Below, piece after piece: positions 1-9,570 of a DNA stretch of 64,000 nucleotides. Below the pieces are notes generated by a model. The model saw nothing but the letters and a program-made list of their open reading frames with translations. It made no database searches and was not told where the DNA came from. The DNA is taken from assembly GCF_029168945.1 (NCBI RefSeq), contig NC_083606.1:16146041-16210040 (forward strand), read 5' to 3'. The first letter of the stretch is position 1. The number at the start of each line of letters is the position of its first letter. The translations under genes and the position numbers were made by a program. This stretch comes from Cannabis sativa. Lineage: Eukaryota > Streptophyta > Magnoliopsida > Rosales > Cannabaceae.

Positions 1-699
1 ACCTCTTTCCACTCATATAGATTTTCTATGTTTCATTCACAATGTTATTGACATTTTGTCAAATGATAAAATTGAATTAATTATGGTCATTATAACAAGT
101 TCGCGTAGTATGAGCGGGTGGAGAATATATAAAAAATTTAACTAACCCACAAAATGTGGATAAGTATAAATCTTAACCACATGGTCAATTTTTTGGTATT
201 AACCACAACCCACGCAAAATGATGCTGTTAACCACGATAGAACATTAATTAATATAAATATATATTTATATATTTAAAAAAAGAATAAATTTCCAAATAG
301 AAAAGTTTAAACCTAATCTTAAAAACTATTATAGGGTGCTTTGAGAGTAATACTTTAACAAGCAAAATAAAATATAATTCTTCAAGTCTCAAATAACTAA
401 AAAATAAAAATACAAATAACAATTAGTAAGAAATTATGATATATTTCTAATCAACATTTATTGTTGTATTTGTAGATATAGGATAGGAGTGTCTAACTCG
501 CTTTGAATTCCATGTTTTTCTACAATTGATAAAAAAAAAAAAAAAATATTAGTAAATAACAAAACATAAAAAAAAAGACAGATATGAGTAAATGGCAGAA
601 CAAATGAACTAACAAATTAAAGTGATGAATTGACAAAAAAGAAAAATGAAATGAGTAGTGTTTTAGTATACTTACCATAGTTCCAATAATATATATCCT
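1..699. other. AT-rich flank of hAT-1, no gene seen
   Basis: No coding sequence is recognisable. The stretch is AT-rich with A-runs near 528-546. At about 100-235 there are several GGGT/ACCC-type words in both orientations (gcgggtgg, aacccac, ttaaccac, aacccacg). This resembles the subterminal repeats of Ac/RICESLEEPER-type hAT elements, so the 3' end of hAT-1 may lie here. No terminal inverted repeat or 8-bp duplication could be assigned. Confidence 0.35.
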
Positions 700-2117
700 T
701 CATGTTCATCTATTTCTGGATGAAGATCTAGTGGGATGGCAGAACAAAAGCTATCACGTACTCGTCCTCCCGTACTAAATGCAGAAAGCTACAGTTGAAA
801 TTGGAACAACTAACATATCTCGAGCAACTTTTGATAGTACTGGATACTTGTAAGCATTTAATTTCCACTAGGCCAGTACATTTAGCTCTTTAATTTTTCG
901 ATCCTCACAATCATCTATCAAATATTTATCAACTTCATTGATCTTAGTAAGATTTACTTGAGAATACTCTCTGTCATACTCTTTCTCAAAAATTTAGTTG
1001 CATCATCATCACCATCATTATTCTCCACTTCATTTTTACTCTCTGTATAAATACTTGTTGCCCCTTCTTGTGACTTTGATTCAATTATCAAATTATTTTC
1101 ATACAACTTCAACAAAGAATTTTTCACCAAATTTTCATTGTAGTAAACATTTCATCATCAAATACTCTTCAAAAATAAATGTAGCATAACTCAATTTATA
1201 TCTTGGATCAAGCACAAATGCAACATACAATATTTAATTTGTATTCTCTAAATTTTCCCAATAATTATCAAATTTAGACTTCATACCATACCCATTGCCA
1301 TATCTTTCAAAGTAAAATTATCTTCACTAGAACTTCACTTGAGTAGCTTGCCATGTATGTTATAAATCTCAAGAAAATATGTGTTAGTTGTACAAAGAAG
1401 CACTAAATTTCAAAGTAGCATCATAAAACATTTTTGAGGAACTTTGTAAACATTACTATATTCTCCCAATACCCATTTTTTCTCCTATTACCATCTTCTA
1501 GAAAATATCTCATATAAAGACCATCATCATCCTCCATAAGATTAAAAGCATCAACAAATTTCAAAGCATGCTCTAGTATAAGATAAGTATATAGAATTCC
1601 ATCTAGTATGATTCATACAGTATACTGTATGAACAATTAAGCATACATTTTCCTTTACTTCTTTATTCACTTGAGAAACACATTTATTAAAACTTAAAAG
1701 TCTAGGAGAGAAACTTCTAACATAATTGTTGCGTTACACACTGCAATAATTGAAGCATGAACGTCTTTCATTTCTTCTGTTACAATCAAATTGAGAATAT
1801 GAGCACAACATTAACATGTAAAAATTCTGCATCATAAAGCTAGTTTTCCAAATTTGTAGCATTTTCTTCATGTGCTTAATAGCCACATCATTTGAACTTG
1901 TATTATCAACTGTGACAGTAAACACTTTCTCAATGCCCCGTTCTTGCAAGCATTGACCAATAGCTTGTCCAATTGTTTCACCCTTATAATTAGGTACTTG
2001 AAAAAAGTTTAAAATTTTTTTCTGCATAGCCTATTCACTAAGAAAACATTTTGTATGGATGTCCATGTGTCAGTGGAAAGAGATAACATTTGGAATTTTT
2101 TATGTAACCACAATTTT
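700..2117 (-). pseudogene. hAT-1 transposase, C-terminal half (RICESLEEPER-like), decayed
   Basis: This is the downstream half of a BED-type hAT transposase read on the minus strand. From 2090 down to 1734 the frame gives LSTDTWTS, ILNFFQVPNYKGETIG and VFTVTVDNTSSND, the conserved core of RICESLEEPER/DAYSLEEPER proteins. It continues in broken frames as AHILNLIVTE and KDVHASIIAV (about 1800-1740). Between about 945 and 765 the dimerisation domain is still readable (DKYLIDDCED, then WKLNAYKYPVLSKVARDMLVVPISTVA). Stops and small indels interrupt it repeatedly, for example within the SESAFSTGGR-type motif near 775. The N-terminal half lies beyond L1-A at 6336-6960. The family is known for cut-and-paste transposition; this copy cannot encode an intact enzyme. 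Confidence 0.82.
2101..2117. repeat. Target-site duplication of L1-A, left copy
   Basis: The 17-bp word tatgtaaccacaatttt is found here and again at 6336-6352. It brackets the L1-A insertion and lies inside the hAT-1 coding region. Confidence 0.93.
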
Positions 2118-2253
2118 TTATTTTTTTTTTGGGAAATCAGCAGTGATTTTTATTACTCCAAATAACATTTACAACTTGATCAGCTCCTTTTATAAAACAA
2201 GGACTGATAAAAATTACCCCAACCTGATTACAAAAAAAAAAAACTTACAACTA

Positions 2254-5200
2254 TTACAACTCACTATACCAATTTGTATCACCTATGGACACTTTTTTGG
2301 GCCATATACTTTGTATTCTAATCTTACATGTATGTTTGATCAACTGTACAATTGTCTTCGGATCTTCTTGGGCTTGTTGCCAAAGCCGGGCATTCCTATT
2401 CCTCCATATTTGGTACAAAAGAGCAGCACAAGCAGCAGCAAAAACCTGCTTTCGGAAAGCAGAGTATGACCTTTTTTCTATTACACGCACCAAGTCCCAT
2501 AAGGATGATGCTGGTGTCTTCCATCCCAGCCAGTTCTTGATCCGTTGTAAGCATTCCGAAGAGAAAGGGCAGTGAAAGAACAAGTGCTCACAAGTTTCAG
2601 CATTCCCCGAACAAAGTAAGCATGAAGGATCTGTTATAATCTGAAATCTGAGCAGCCTATCTCTGGTCTTTAATCTATTTTGAATGGCAAGCCAGAAGAC
2701 AAAGCTGTGTTTTGGGGTATTCAAACGATTCCAAACTTCGTTACTCCAATTGACCCTTGAAACCGTGGGGCAAAGCCATTTGTAACCATCTGCAACATTG
2801 TATTTTTTCAGAACAAAGGTTGTAGGATCAACTAGGTTCAATAGTAAACCCTTTAGAGCTACAATCTTCCTCCAATACCAACTGCCTGTTTGAGGAATCT
2901 CATAGCTCCACCATTCTTTGTCTTTAATGTATACACTGTGTATCCATTTTACCCACAAGTTATCCTCTTTAGTTGCTATTGCCCAGATATACTTGAACAT
3001 TGCAGCTTTGTTCCATTCAGCAACTTTTTTGAAACCAATTCCCCCAGCAGCTTTGGATTGGCAAACATGTTCCCAAGCTATTTGCCCAGCTCGTATCATC
3101 ATGTGTTGACCCTTCCATAAGAAGGCTTTGCAAATATTTTCAATCTCTTTGATCACCTTCTTTGGAAGTAGCATTACCTGGCTCCAATAAGTGTGTATTG
3201 CCAAGAGAACTGAGTTAATTAGGACAGCTCTACCTGCAAATGAAATATGCCGAGTACTCCATGCTCTGATTCTCTGTGTCATCTTTTCAACCAAAGTAGA
3301 ACATTCCTTCGGTGATAGTCTCTTAGGGCTGATAGGAATCCCTAAGTAAGTGAATGGAATTTCTCCTCTCTGGAAACCTGAAACATCAAGAACCCTTTGC
3401 ATCTCTGAATGATTCATACCATGACAGTATATAGCAGATTTAGAAGGATTTGGTTGCAAACCTGAGGTCTGTGAGAACAGTTTGAGCCCTTGAAGCAAGT
3501 AGATAATGCTCTTGTAATCTCCATTGCAAAATAGGAGCACATCATCCGCAAACATGAGATGATTCAACTTCAACTCTTTGCATCTATGATGAAAGATGAA
3601 ATCTGATTTCTGCCCAATTTTCCTCATGATTCTTGTTAGATATTCCATTCCCAGTACAAATAGTAAGGGAGACATGGGATCTCCCTGTCTCAGACCTCTT
3701 TTAGCTTCAAAGTACCCATGTGAGGATCCATTTATCATCAGGGAAAATCTGGGAGTTCGAATGCATAACATCACAAGTTGAATGAACTGAGTAGGGAACT
3801 TCAATCATTGCAGCATTTCTTCAATGAAATTCCATTCTATTGTGTCATAAGCCTTTTGCAAATCAAGCTTAATAACACAACTTGGCTTTGTCTGCTTCCT
3901 TCCATAATGTCGTATCAGATCCTGGCATATCATAACATTGTGTGCAATAAATCTCCCTTGAATGAATCCTCCTTGATTATCAGCTACAAGCTGAGGTAGC
4001 AAACAATTGAGTCTCGAGCAAATCAATTTGGTGGCTGCCTTGTATATCACATTACAGCATGCAATGGGCCTGTAGTCTCTCACTGTGTTAGGGCATTTCA
4101 ACTTAGGTACAAGTGTGAGAGTAGTGTTATTGATTTCTCGAAGCAATTTCCCTGTATTGAGTAAGCTGATTATTGCTTCTGCTACTTCAGCACCTATGAT
4201 ACTCCAGTTTTTTTGGAAGAAAGAACTCCCAAAGCCATCTGGACCTGGCGCCTTACAACCAGGGATGGCAAATATTGCTTCTTTAACTTCCTCATGTTTG
4301 TAATCTCTCAAAAGAAAACTCATCTGTTGTTGTGTAAGAGTCCCTCCTTCTCTAATTATTTTCTGTTGCACCATCTTCCTCTCGTATACATTGCTGCCCA
4401 AAAGTTCTTGATAATACTGAATAAAAGCTTCAATAATAGCCTTTGGTTCTTCCATCCTTACACCTTCAGCATTCACAATAGTAATCACTTGATTATGTCT
4501 CCTTCTCTCTCGGATACTATTGTGAAAAAAAACTGAGTTTTCATCACCTGCCCTTGCCCAATTCAGCTTGGCTTTTTGTTGCAAAAAAGACATATAACTC
4601 TTGAAAACATTAGTGTAATTAGCTCTGAGTTCCTTCTCCTGTTGGTGTAGGTTTTCATTGAGTGGCTGCTGCTGCAATAAGGCTTGGCACTCATCTAATT
4701 TTGCTTTGGCAAGGCACTCCTGCGCACAAATGTCAGAATAATAGTTCTTATTCAATTCCCTCAAGACAGTTTTGATACCTTTGAGCTTGGAAACAATTCG
4801 AAACATCAAAGTGCCATTGAAATGTTGTTGCCACTGTTGTTGAATGATTTCATCATATCCGGGATGCGATTCCCACATGGAAAAATATTTAAAAGGCTTC
4901 CGTCCGCCAATGACATTATTGCGAAAGTTAAGGACTGCTGGAGTGTGATCAAAGGCATGTTCATTCATGAAAATGACTTCAGCAGTGGGGTGGACAGCCA
5001 TCCATTGTTGGTTTGCAAGTACACGATCAATCTTGGAGTATATTCTATCATCCCCAAATTGCTTGTTGCACCAAGTATAGAAACTCCCACTGAATTTGAC
5101 ATCCTCCAACCGGCAGTGAGCAATACAATCCACAAATTCAGTAGAAGTTGAAAATCTAACTCTCTTACCAATTCTCTCCTCCTTTGGCAAAATATCATTG

Positions 5201-5619
5201 AAATCCCCCATTACTATCCATGGTTTCAAGGAATGTAGTTCTTGAAGCTCATACCAGAGCTTCTTCCTTCCATTTTCATCATTAAACGCATATACAAAGG
5301 TAACATAGAAGGATTCCTTCATATATATAGTTGAAACTTCTAAATGAATCAATTGACTAGAGCACTTCAAGATATTCACATTATAGCTAGTTGGTTTCCA
5401 ACTAACTACAATTCTCCTACCCGGGTGCCAAGGATTATTCGAAGTAAAGCACCAACCACTAAAAACACTTGAGTATAAGGCCCCAAGTTTTGAGGCCTTA
5501 ACTCTAGTTTCGAGGAGGCCAACCAAACCAACTTTTTGAGAATGAATAAATTGTTTAACCATTTGTTGCTTTTGTTGGTTGTTGACTCCTCGAACATTCC
5601 AACTAGCAATTTTATCCAT
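2254..5619 (-). pseudogene. L1-A ORF2: endonuclease-reverse transcriptase, one in-frame stop
   Basis: The likely start is the ATG at 5619, just before the endonuclease motif IASWNVRG. An in-frame extension runs up to 5757 but lies inside ORF1. Domains in order: APE-type endonuclease (WNVRG, GDFNDIL at about 5230-5200, DHTP), a linker, and the reverse transcriptase (KAPGPDGFGSSFF, YRPIACCNVIYK, LDLQKAYDT, then [13 protein letters not shown] and the catalytic FADDVLLF). A C-terminal zf-RVT region follows, with [12 protein letters not shown] single in-frame TGA at 3805-3807 divides the frame into 650- and 516-residue open stretches; both sides stay in the same frame. The product would nick target DNA and copy its own RNA. 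The frame ends at 2254 without an RNase H domain. Confidence 0.9.
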
Positions 5620-6335
5620 TGGGAAGAGGAGGTTCTCCCCCTCCTCTTGTGTTCCCAATGAACTCTTTGCCTCTTTCTTTGCCAAGCAGAACATTGTTCT
5701 CTCCTTCAGTTCCCCCATCATCTTCCCCTTGATCAGTAACATGTTGCAGCCCGCCAAAAGTATTAGCCACTGCTATAACCTCTGGTGCTTTTGCTTCGGT
5801 TAGCTTCTCCTTCCATGTTTTCTTTGGTAGTACAAACCCATCCTCATCACTGGTTGGTTTTGCCCAAGTCTCCACAGCAGGTTTTTTGACCACCCACTCA
5901 GTTTTGTTTCCTTCTTTCTTCCTGCAATTAATAGCTACATGACCAACACCTTTGCAATGAGTACACACTGTAGGTTTCCATTCATATTGCACAAAAACTG
6001 AAATGTCATCTTCATATTCATCTTCAAACTCAATCTGCTCAGGGAAATGTTGATTTAAAGAAACTTCAATAAGGATTCTCGGATAGTTCAGTTTCTCCTT
6101 TGCTTTAGTAAAAGAATCAAGCATCACTGGCTCACCAACTTGCCTAATAATTCGAAACAAGACTTGCTCACCCGAGTATTTCAATTCTAATCCCTGCAAT
6201 TGAACCCATATAGGTACGGAGTGAATATCCTCTTTCCTGAAATTCTTGTTTGGATCCCACGCCCTCATGATCACTGGCCGATTGTTGAAGAAAGTGTATC
6301 CACCAGACAAAATCTCATCACGGTCTGCAATGGAA
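5612..6335 (-). pseudogene. L1-A ORF1: RNA-binding protein, 5'-truncated
   Basis: The frame is open from the truncation point through about 240 codons. It starts within the DUF4283 domain (GGYTFFNNRPVIMRAW) and continues with VPIWVQLQGLELKY. It then carries one CCHC knuckle, CTHCKGVGHVAINC (about 5966-5925), and a charged tail. The N-terminus is missing because the LINE is truncated at 6335; the apparent upstream codons come from the target duplication. Its TAA stop (5614-5612) lies inside the ORF2 start region, giving an 8-nt ATGGATAA overlap. ORF1 proteins of plant L1s bind the element's RNA. Confidence 0.88.
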
Positions 6336-6352
6336 TATGTAACCACAATTTT
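6336..6352. repeat. Target-site duplication of L1-A, right copy
   Basis: This is an exact second copy of the 17-bp word at 2101-2117, and it marks the 5' end of L1-A. Confidence 0.93.
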
Positions 6353-6960
6353 AATTTATTCTTCTCATCGAGGAAGGTTTGCATAATATCTCTAGTAATT
6401 GTCCATCGAGATGGAACTTCAAAATTAGGACATGGCACGCTACAAAAATATTTAAAATCTTCTTTCTTGACAAATCTAAATGGTAATTCATCAAGCACAA
6501 TCATCTTAGCACAAGTTGTCCTACAAGCAAACTGACTAAACCTAACTGCTACAAGCTTATTAGCCCCACCCTCTGTACCAATTTTGTTGAACATAAAACT
6601 CTCTTCTCACCTTTACTTTTATCCCTATAAAGATATTTCATGCACTAATTTTTTAGATGATACCATAGAGTGCTAGTCCCATAATTCCTATTTCATGCAC
6701 ATAACTTTTCCCATAATAATTACAGAGTGCTTTTTGGTTATCATGTTTAGACTTTGGGTTGGTAAAATGATCTCAAACTTCTGAAGATAGCCTAGCAGTT
6801 TTTCTTTACCAATGGGGGTTTAATTTGGAAGTCTTAGATACAGGTGTATGGGATGTAGCAGTAGTAATTGGGTTTGCTTCAACAATTTTGCTGCAACTAT
6901 CAACACCGTGTTGTTCCTTTTCAAATCTCTATTTCTTCACAAAACTAAAATGAAAAAAAA
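6336..6960 (-). pseudogene. hAT-1 transposase, N-terminal half, decayed
   Basis: From 6594 downwards the minus strand reads NKLVAVRFSQFACR, KMIVLDELPFRFV and FCSVPCPNFEVPSRWTITRD, followed by LDEKNKLK. This is the conserved segment just before the DTWTS block of RICESLEEPER-like hAT transposases. Further upstream (about 6950-6730) broken frames give SKTSKLNPHW and SEV-DHFTNPK, matching the start of the BED zinc-finger region, but the cysteines are lost or frame-shifted. A likely intron or degraded spacer occupies 6600-6730. The gene continues at 2117 across the L1-A insertion. Confidence 0.75.
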
Positions 6961-7529
6961 AAGACACAAACACTATCTAATTAACAAACAATATAACTAC
7001 TATGATTAAAATATTAAATTAGTAAATAATGCCTCGGTATTCAACTCATCTCAACAAAGAACTCTAAAACTAAAATATTAAAATAATTTATTATTTATTA
7101 AAATTAATTACAAAAAACTGTACCTAAAGTCCTGCAGGTATTGGGCGTGTTGAAGAGTTCCAGTGTTGGTAGTGGTAAGGGGAAGGTCAGATCAAAAATT
7201 GGTGGAGAGTTGCAGTGAGTAGTGATCGAGCCTTTGAGTCAAAGTGAAGATTAGAAAATAAATCGTAGAAAATTTGTAGAAGGAAATGAGTGGTTCAAGG
7301 GGAGAGAATAAATTCTTTTAATAAAAATATAAATGAATATAACAATTTGATTTAAAGAAATATGGAAAATATCATGATTCTTGGCATTGGTGGTTGGAGC
7401 CATGCATACAAGAGAAGGAAATTAGAAAACTAAATGGCAGTTGTAATATATTATTATAGTATATGTATCAATACAGTAATATCTTTTTTTTTTGGAAAGT
7501 ATCACTAATAATTTTTAAGAAAAAAATAT
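6961..7529. other. AT-rich spacer upstream of hAT-1
   Basis: No coding sequence or RNA gene is recognised. The stretch 7137-7310 is relatively G-rich on the plus strand and could be leader or terminal sequence of hAT-1. The rest is AT-rich. It ends at the 5-bp duplication aaaat (7530-7534) of COPIA-S. Confidence 0.4.
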
Positions 7530-7534
7530 AAAAT

Positions 7535-7784
7535 TGTTATAAATATTAATAATTATGTGGATGTCCAAATCTTTTATTTATTAACATTAATTGTAATCAA
7601 CATTCCTCTTTTTCTTAGTTTCTCTTTTACTTAGTTTCTTAATATTTGAATCTTGTATTTGTATAAATAGGGGTTCACCCCATTGGAATAAACAACTGAG
7701 AAATTTTCATTCACTTTCTCTTTCTCTTTTCATCTTCTTCTTTCTTCTCATCTACTTTATATAATTTTATATTATTTTATAACA
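7535..7784 (+). repeat. COPIA-S 5' LTR
   Basis: A 250-bp LTR with TG...CA ends, a TATAAATA box at 7662-7669 and a CT-rich stretch (7710-7750) before its end. It is very similar to the 253-bp 3' LTR, differing by a few substitutions and small indels. Confidence 0.92.
7662..7669 (+). promoter_or_regulatory. TATA box of COPIA-S LTR
   Basis: TATAAATA lies about 120 bp before the LTR end, where U3/R promoter elements of short copia LTRs sit. The 3' LTR carries the same box near 42822. Confidence 0.6.
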
Positions 7785-7796
7785 CGTTATCAGCAC
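7785..7796 (+). promoter_or_regulatory. COPIA-S primer-binding site, duplicated by L1-B
   Basis: CGTTATCAGCAC directly follows the LTR, the position of a retrotransposon primer-binding site. The word is present a second time at 13677-13688 because the L1-B target duplication covers it. The cognate tRNA was not identified. Confidence 0.6.
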
Positions 7797-8182
7797 CCTC
7801 TTCTATGATGCCCAAGGCATCTACAAATGTGACAAACAAAGCCAATTTGTTCATATTTGAATTGGAGCCATTTCTTGACTCCTTTTTCCAAGTCGAAAAA
7901 ACAACCCGAAAATAGGGGCGCGTTTATATCCTTCTCAACCAAAACTTTCAGCAGCTTACTCCGACAGGCAGGGTTATCCTCTTGTAACTCAACCTGAGTA
8001 ACCTTCCCTGCCTTTCCACCCATTACAGAACCATTATCCTTTGAAAAGTGTTCATGGGGAATAATATGAACTTGTACCCATACCCGCATCGAACAAGCTT
8101 GAGTGGAATAGTATTGGTTGGGGACCAAGCTTTCAAAAAAGAACATTGACAATAACGAAAGAAAAAACATCAACTGTTTCAA
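7797..8182 (-). pseudogene. L1-B ORF1 middle part, inverted
   Basis: The minus strand encodes MRVWVQVHIIPHEHF, an acidic/glycine stretch with GGKAGKVTQVELQ, and the knuckle CHICRCLGHHRRG. This is the DUF4283-to-zinc-knuckle part of plant L1 ORF1. The LINE sequence stops at 7797, and the final cysteine codon of the knuckle is completed by bases of the target duplication. The rest of ORF1 is on the opposite strand from about 8600 onward. Confidence 0.85.
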
Positions 8183-8371
8183 AAAGAGGGAGTAACCAAG
8201 AAGAACCAGAGAAAAGAACTAAAAAAAAAAAAAAACTCAACTCACTCACAAACACACTACACTAAAAACACTGATAAAAACCACTCAAACCAACAACAAT
8301 TATACAAAAACACCGGGAACAAAATACTCAGGAAAGGACTGTGCAGCCATGGCCATGACTGTGCTGTGCGT

Positions 8372-8497
8372 TCGAAATGGCGAGAAAGAGCTGGCACTTG
8401 AGGACGCCTCACAAAAAGTAGAGGACGTAGAAAACCACGATCGGAAAAGTGGAAATGGCACTCCATTGTCACTGGCTTCTCTTACTTTTCTGTTACA

Positions 8498-8589
<92 letters not shown>

Positions 8590-8730
8590 CTGTTACATTT
8601 TCTCTCTCTCTCTCCGGTTACGGTGGCCAGTGACAATGGAGTGCCGTTTCCACTTTTCCGATCGTGGTTTTCTACGTCCTCTATTTTTTGTGAGGCGTCC
8701 TCAAGTGCCATCTCTTTCTCGCCATTTCGA
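8372..8730. repeat. 104-bp inverted repeat around a CT microsatellite
   Basis: The arm 8372-8475 is the near-perfect reverse complement of 8627-8730. The roughly 150-bp spacer is largely (CT)n. Both arms derive from the same ORF1 segment: the right arm on the plus strand reads TVASDNGVPFPLF, normal for the region after the L1 zinc knuckle. The left arm is therefore an inverted duplicate at the inversion junction. Confidence 0.92.
8500..8585 (+). repeat. (TC)n microsatellite in L1-B
   Basis: About 86 bp of uninterrupted TC dinucleotides, followed after a 15-bp gap by a second short TC run (8600-8614). The word cttttctgttacatttt occurs on both sides of the long run. Confidence 0.97.
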
Positions 8731-9570
8731 GAACTCCCTAGATTTATGTTGTTTGGCCCCTACCGTCGTCCTCTCAAGCCGGTGGTAGCTAGGAACGGGG
8801 ATGGTGGTGTCTCGAGGTCGTCCTCCTTGGATCCCCGTGGCTCGAGACGTAGCTTGATGGCGACTAGGCGTTGGACGGTGGCCTCGGGTAAAGCCCAGCA
8901 GGCTATGTGGATCTCCAATTCAAAGCCTGATAGTGTGTTCCCACAATTTGCTATTTTTGATATTAAGGTCGATGTTGGGTTTGATGGTATGCGAAAGGTA
9001 CCTGACACTCTACCAGGTTTGAAGTCAACTAATTCTGAGCCTATAGAATGCCGTTCCTTGGGGAACGTGATTAATTTGAATATAGCAAATGTGGAGGATC
9101 CCTTTGTTCATTTAGTGGGCCGGCCCACCAAGGAGACTCTTCATTTTAGAAGGCCTGAGACATCTAATTTAATTGTGAAGACATTTGTAGAGCCCGTGAG
9201 TGCTCTTAGTGCTCTTGGTGTGGGCCCTAATAATAATATTTTAATTGATGGTAAGCTCGTGAGTGCTCTTGGTGTGAGCTCGTGTGATGCATATAGTGAA
9301 AGTGGACCTTGTGATGTTAATGGACAGACCTCTATAGTGAAAGTGGGTTTTAAGACCTCCGCAATTGTATATCTGCAAGTTGACATGCCAGTTTCCCTTA
9401 AACAGTCTTCTAGACTGACGGCTTGGAAGGCCAAGGCCCGTATGGCGGATCTCTTAATTCCGCCACCGAATTTGTTTCAAATTGATGATGTGGGCTCGGC
9501 GGTCGGTGCTAATGAGGTGATTTTGACCCCTGTGGAGGAGGACGTTGTTCCTCCTCCGCAGGAGCCATGA
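8607..9570 (+). pseudogene. L1-B ORF1 C-terminal part
   Basis: The open frame gives SPVTVASDNGVPFPLF just after the CT run, which normally follows the zinc knuckle in plant L1 ORF1. A poorly conserved basic and hydrophilic tail follows, ending VPPPQEP and TGA at 9568-9570. The frame is open to the left only through the translated microsatellite, so no genuine start exists. The stop overlaps the ORF2 start in an ATGA tetranucleotide (9567-9570), an arrangement compatible with coupled reinitiation. Confidence 0.75.

Larger units (their letters stand above)
2118..6335 (-). mobile_element. L1-A: 5'-truncated plant L1 LINE inserted in hAT-1
   Basis: A 4.2-kb non-LTR retrotransposon in minus orientation. 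Its poly-A tail appears as a T-run at 2118-2130 next to the left target duplication. Its 5' end at 6335 falls inside ORF1, which is typical of incomplete reverse transcription. ORF1 (DUF4283 remnant plus zinc knuckle) and ORF2 (endonuclease, reverse transcriptase, zinc-binding RVT domain) follow each other with an 8-nt overlap. No RNase H domain follows the RVT domain. Removing the element and one duplication brings the two halves of the hAT-1 gene together again, so the insertion is younger than hAT-1. Confidence 0.93.

Noticed and set aside
998..1189. His-rich short frame
   Set aside because: It lies antisense in the decayed hAT-1 transposase and reflects a simple catcatcat run.
9141..9434. 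Minus-strand open frames across L1-B and L1-A coding regions
   Set aside because: They are shadows of the LINE ORFs, with no independent similarity.
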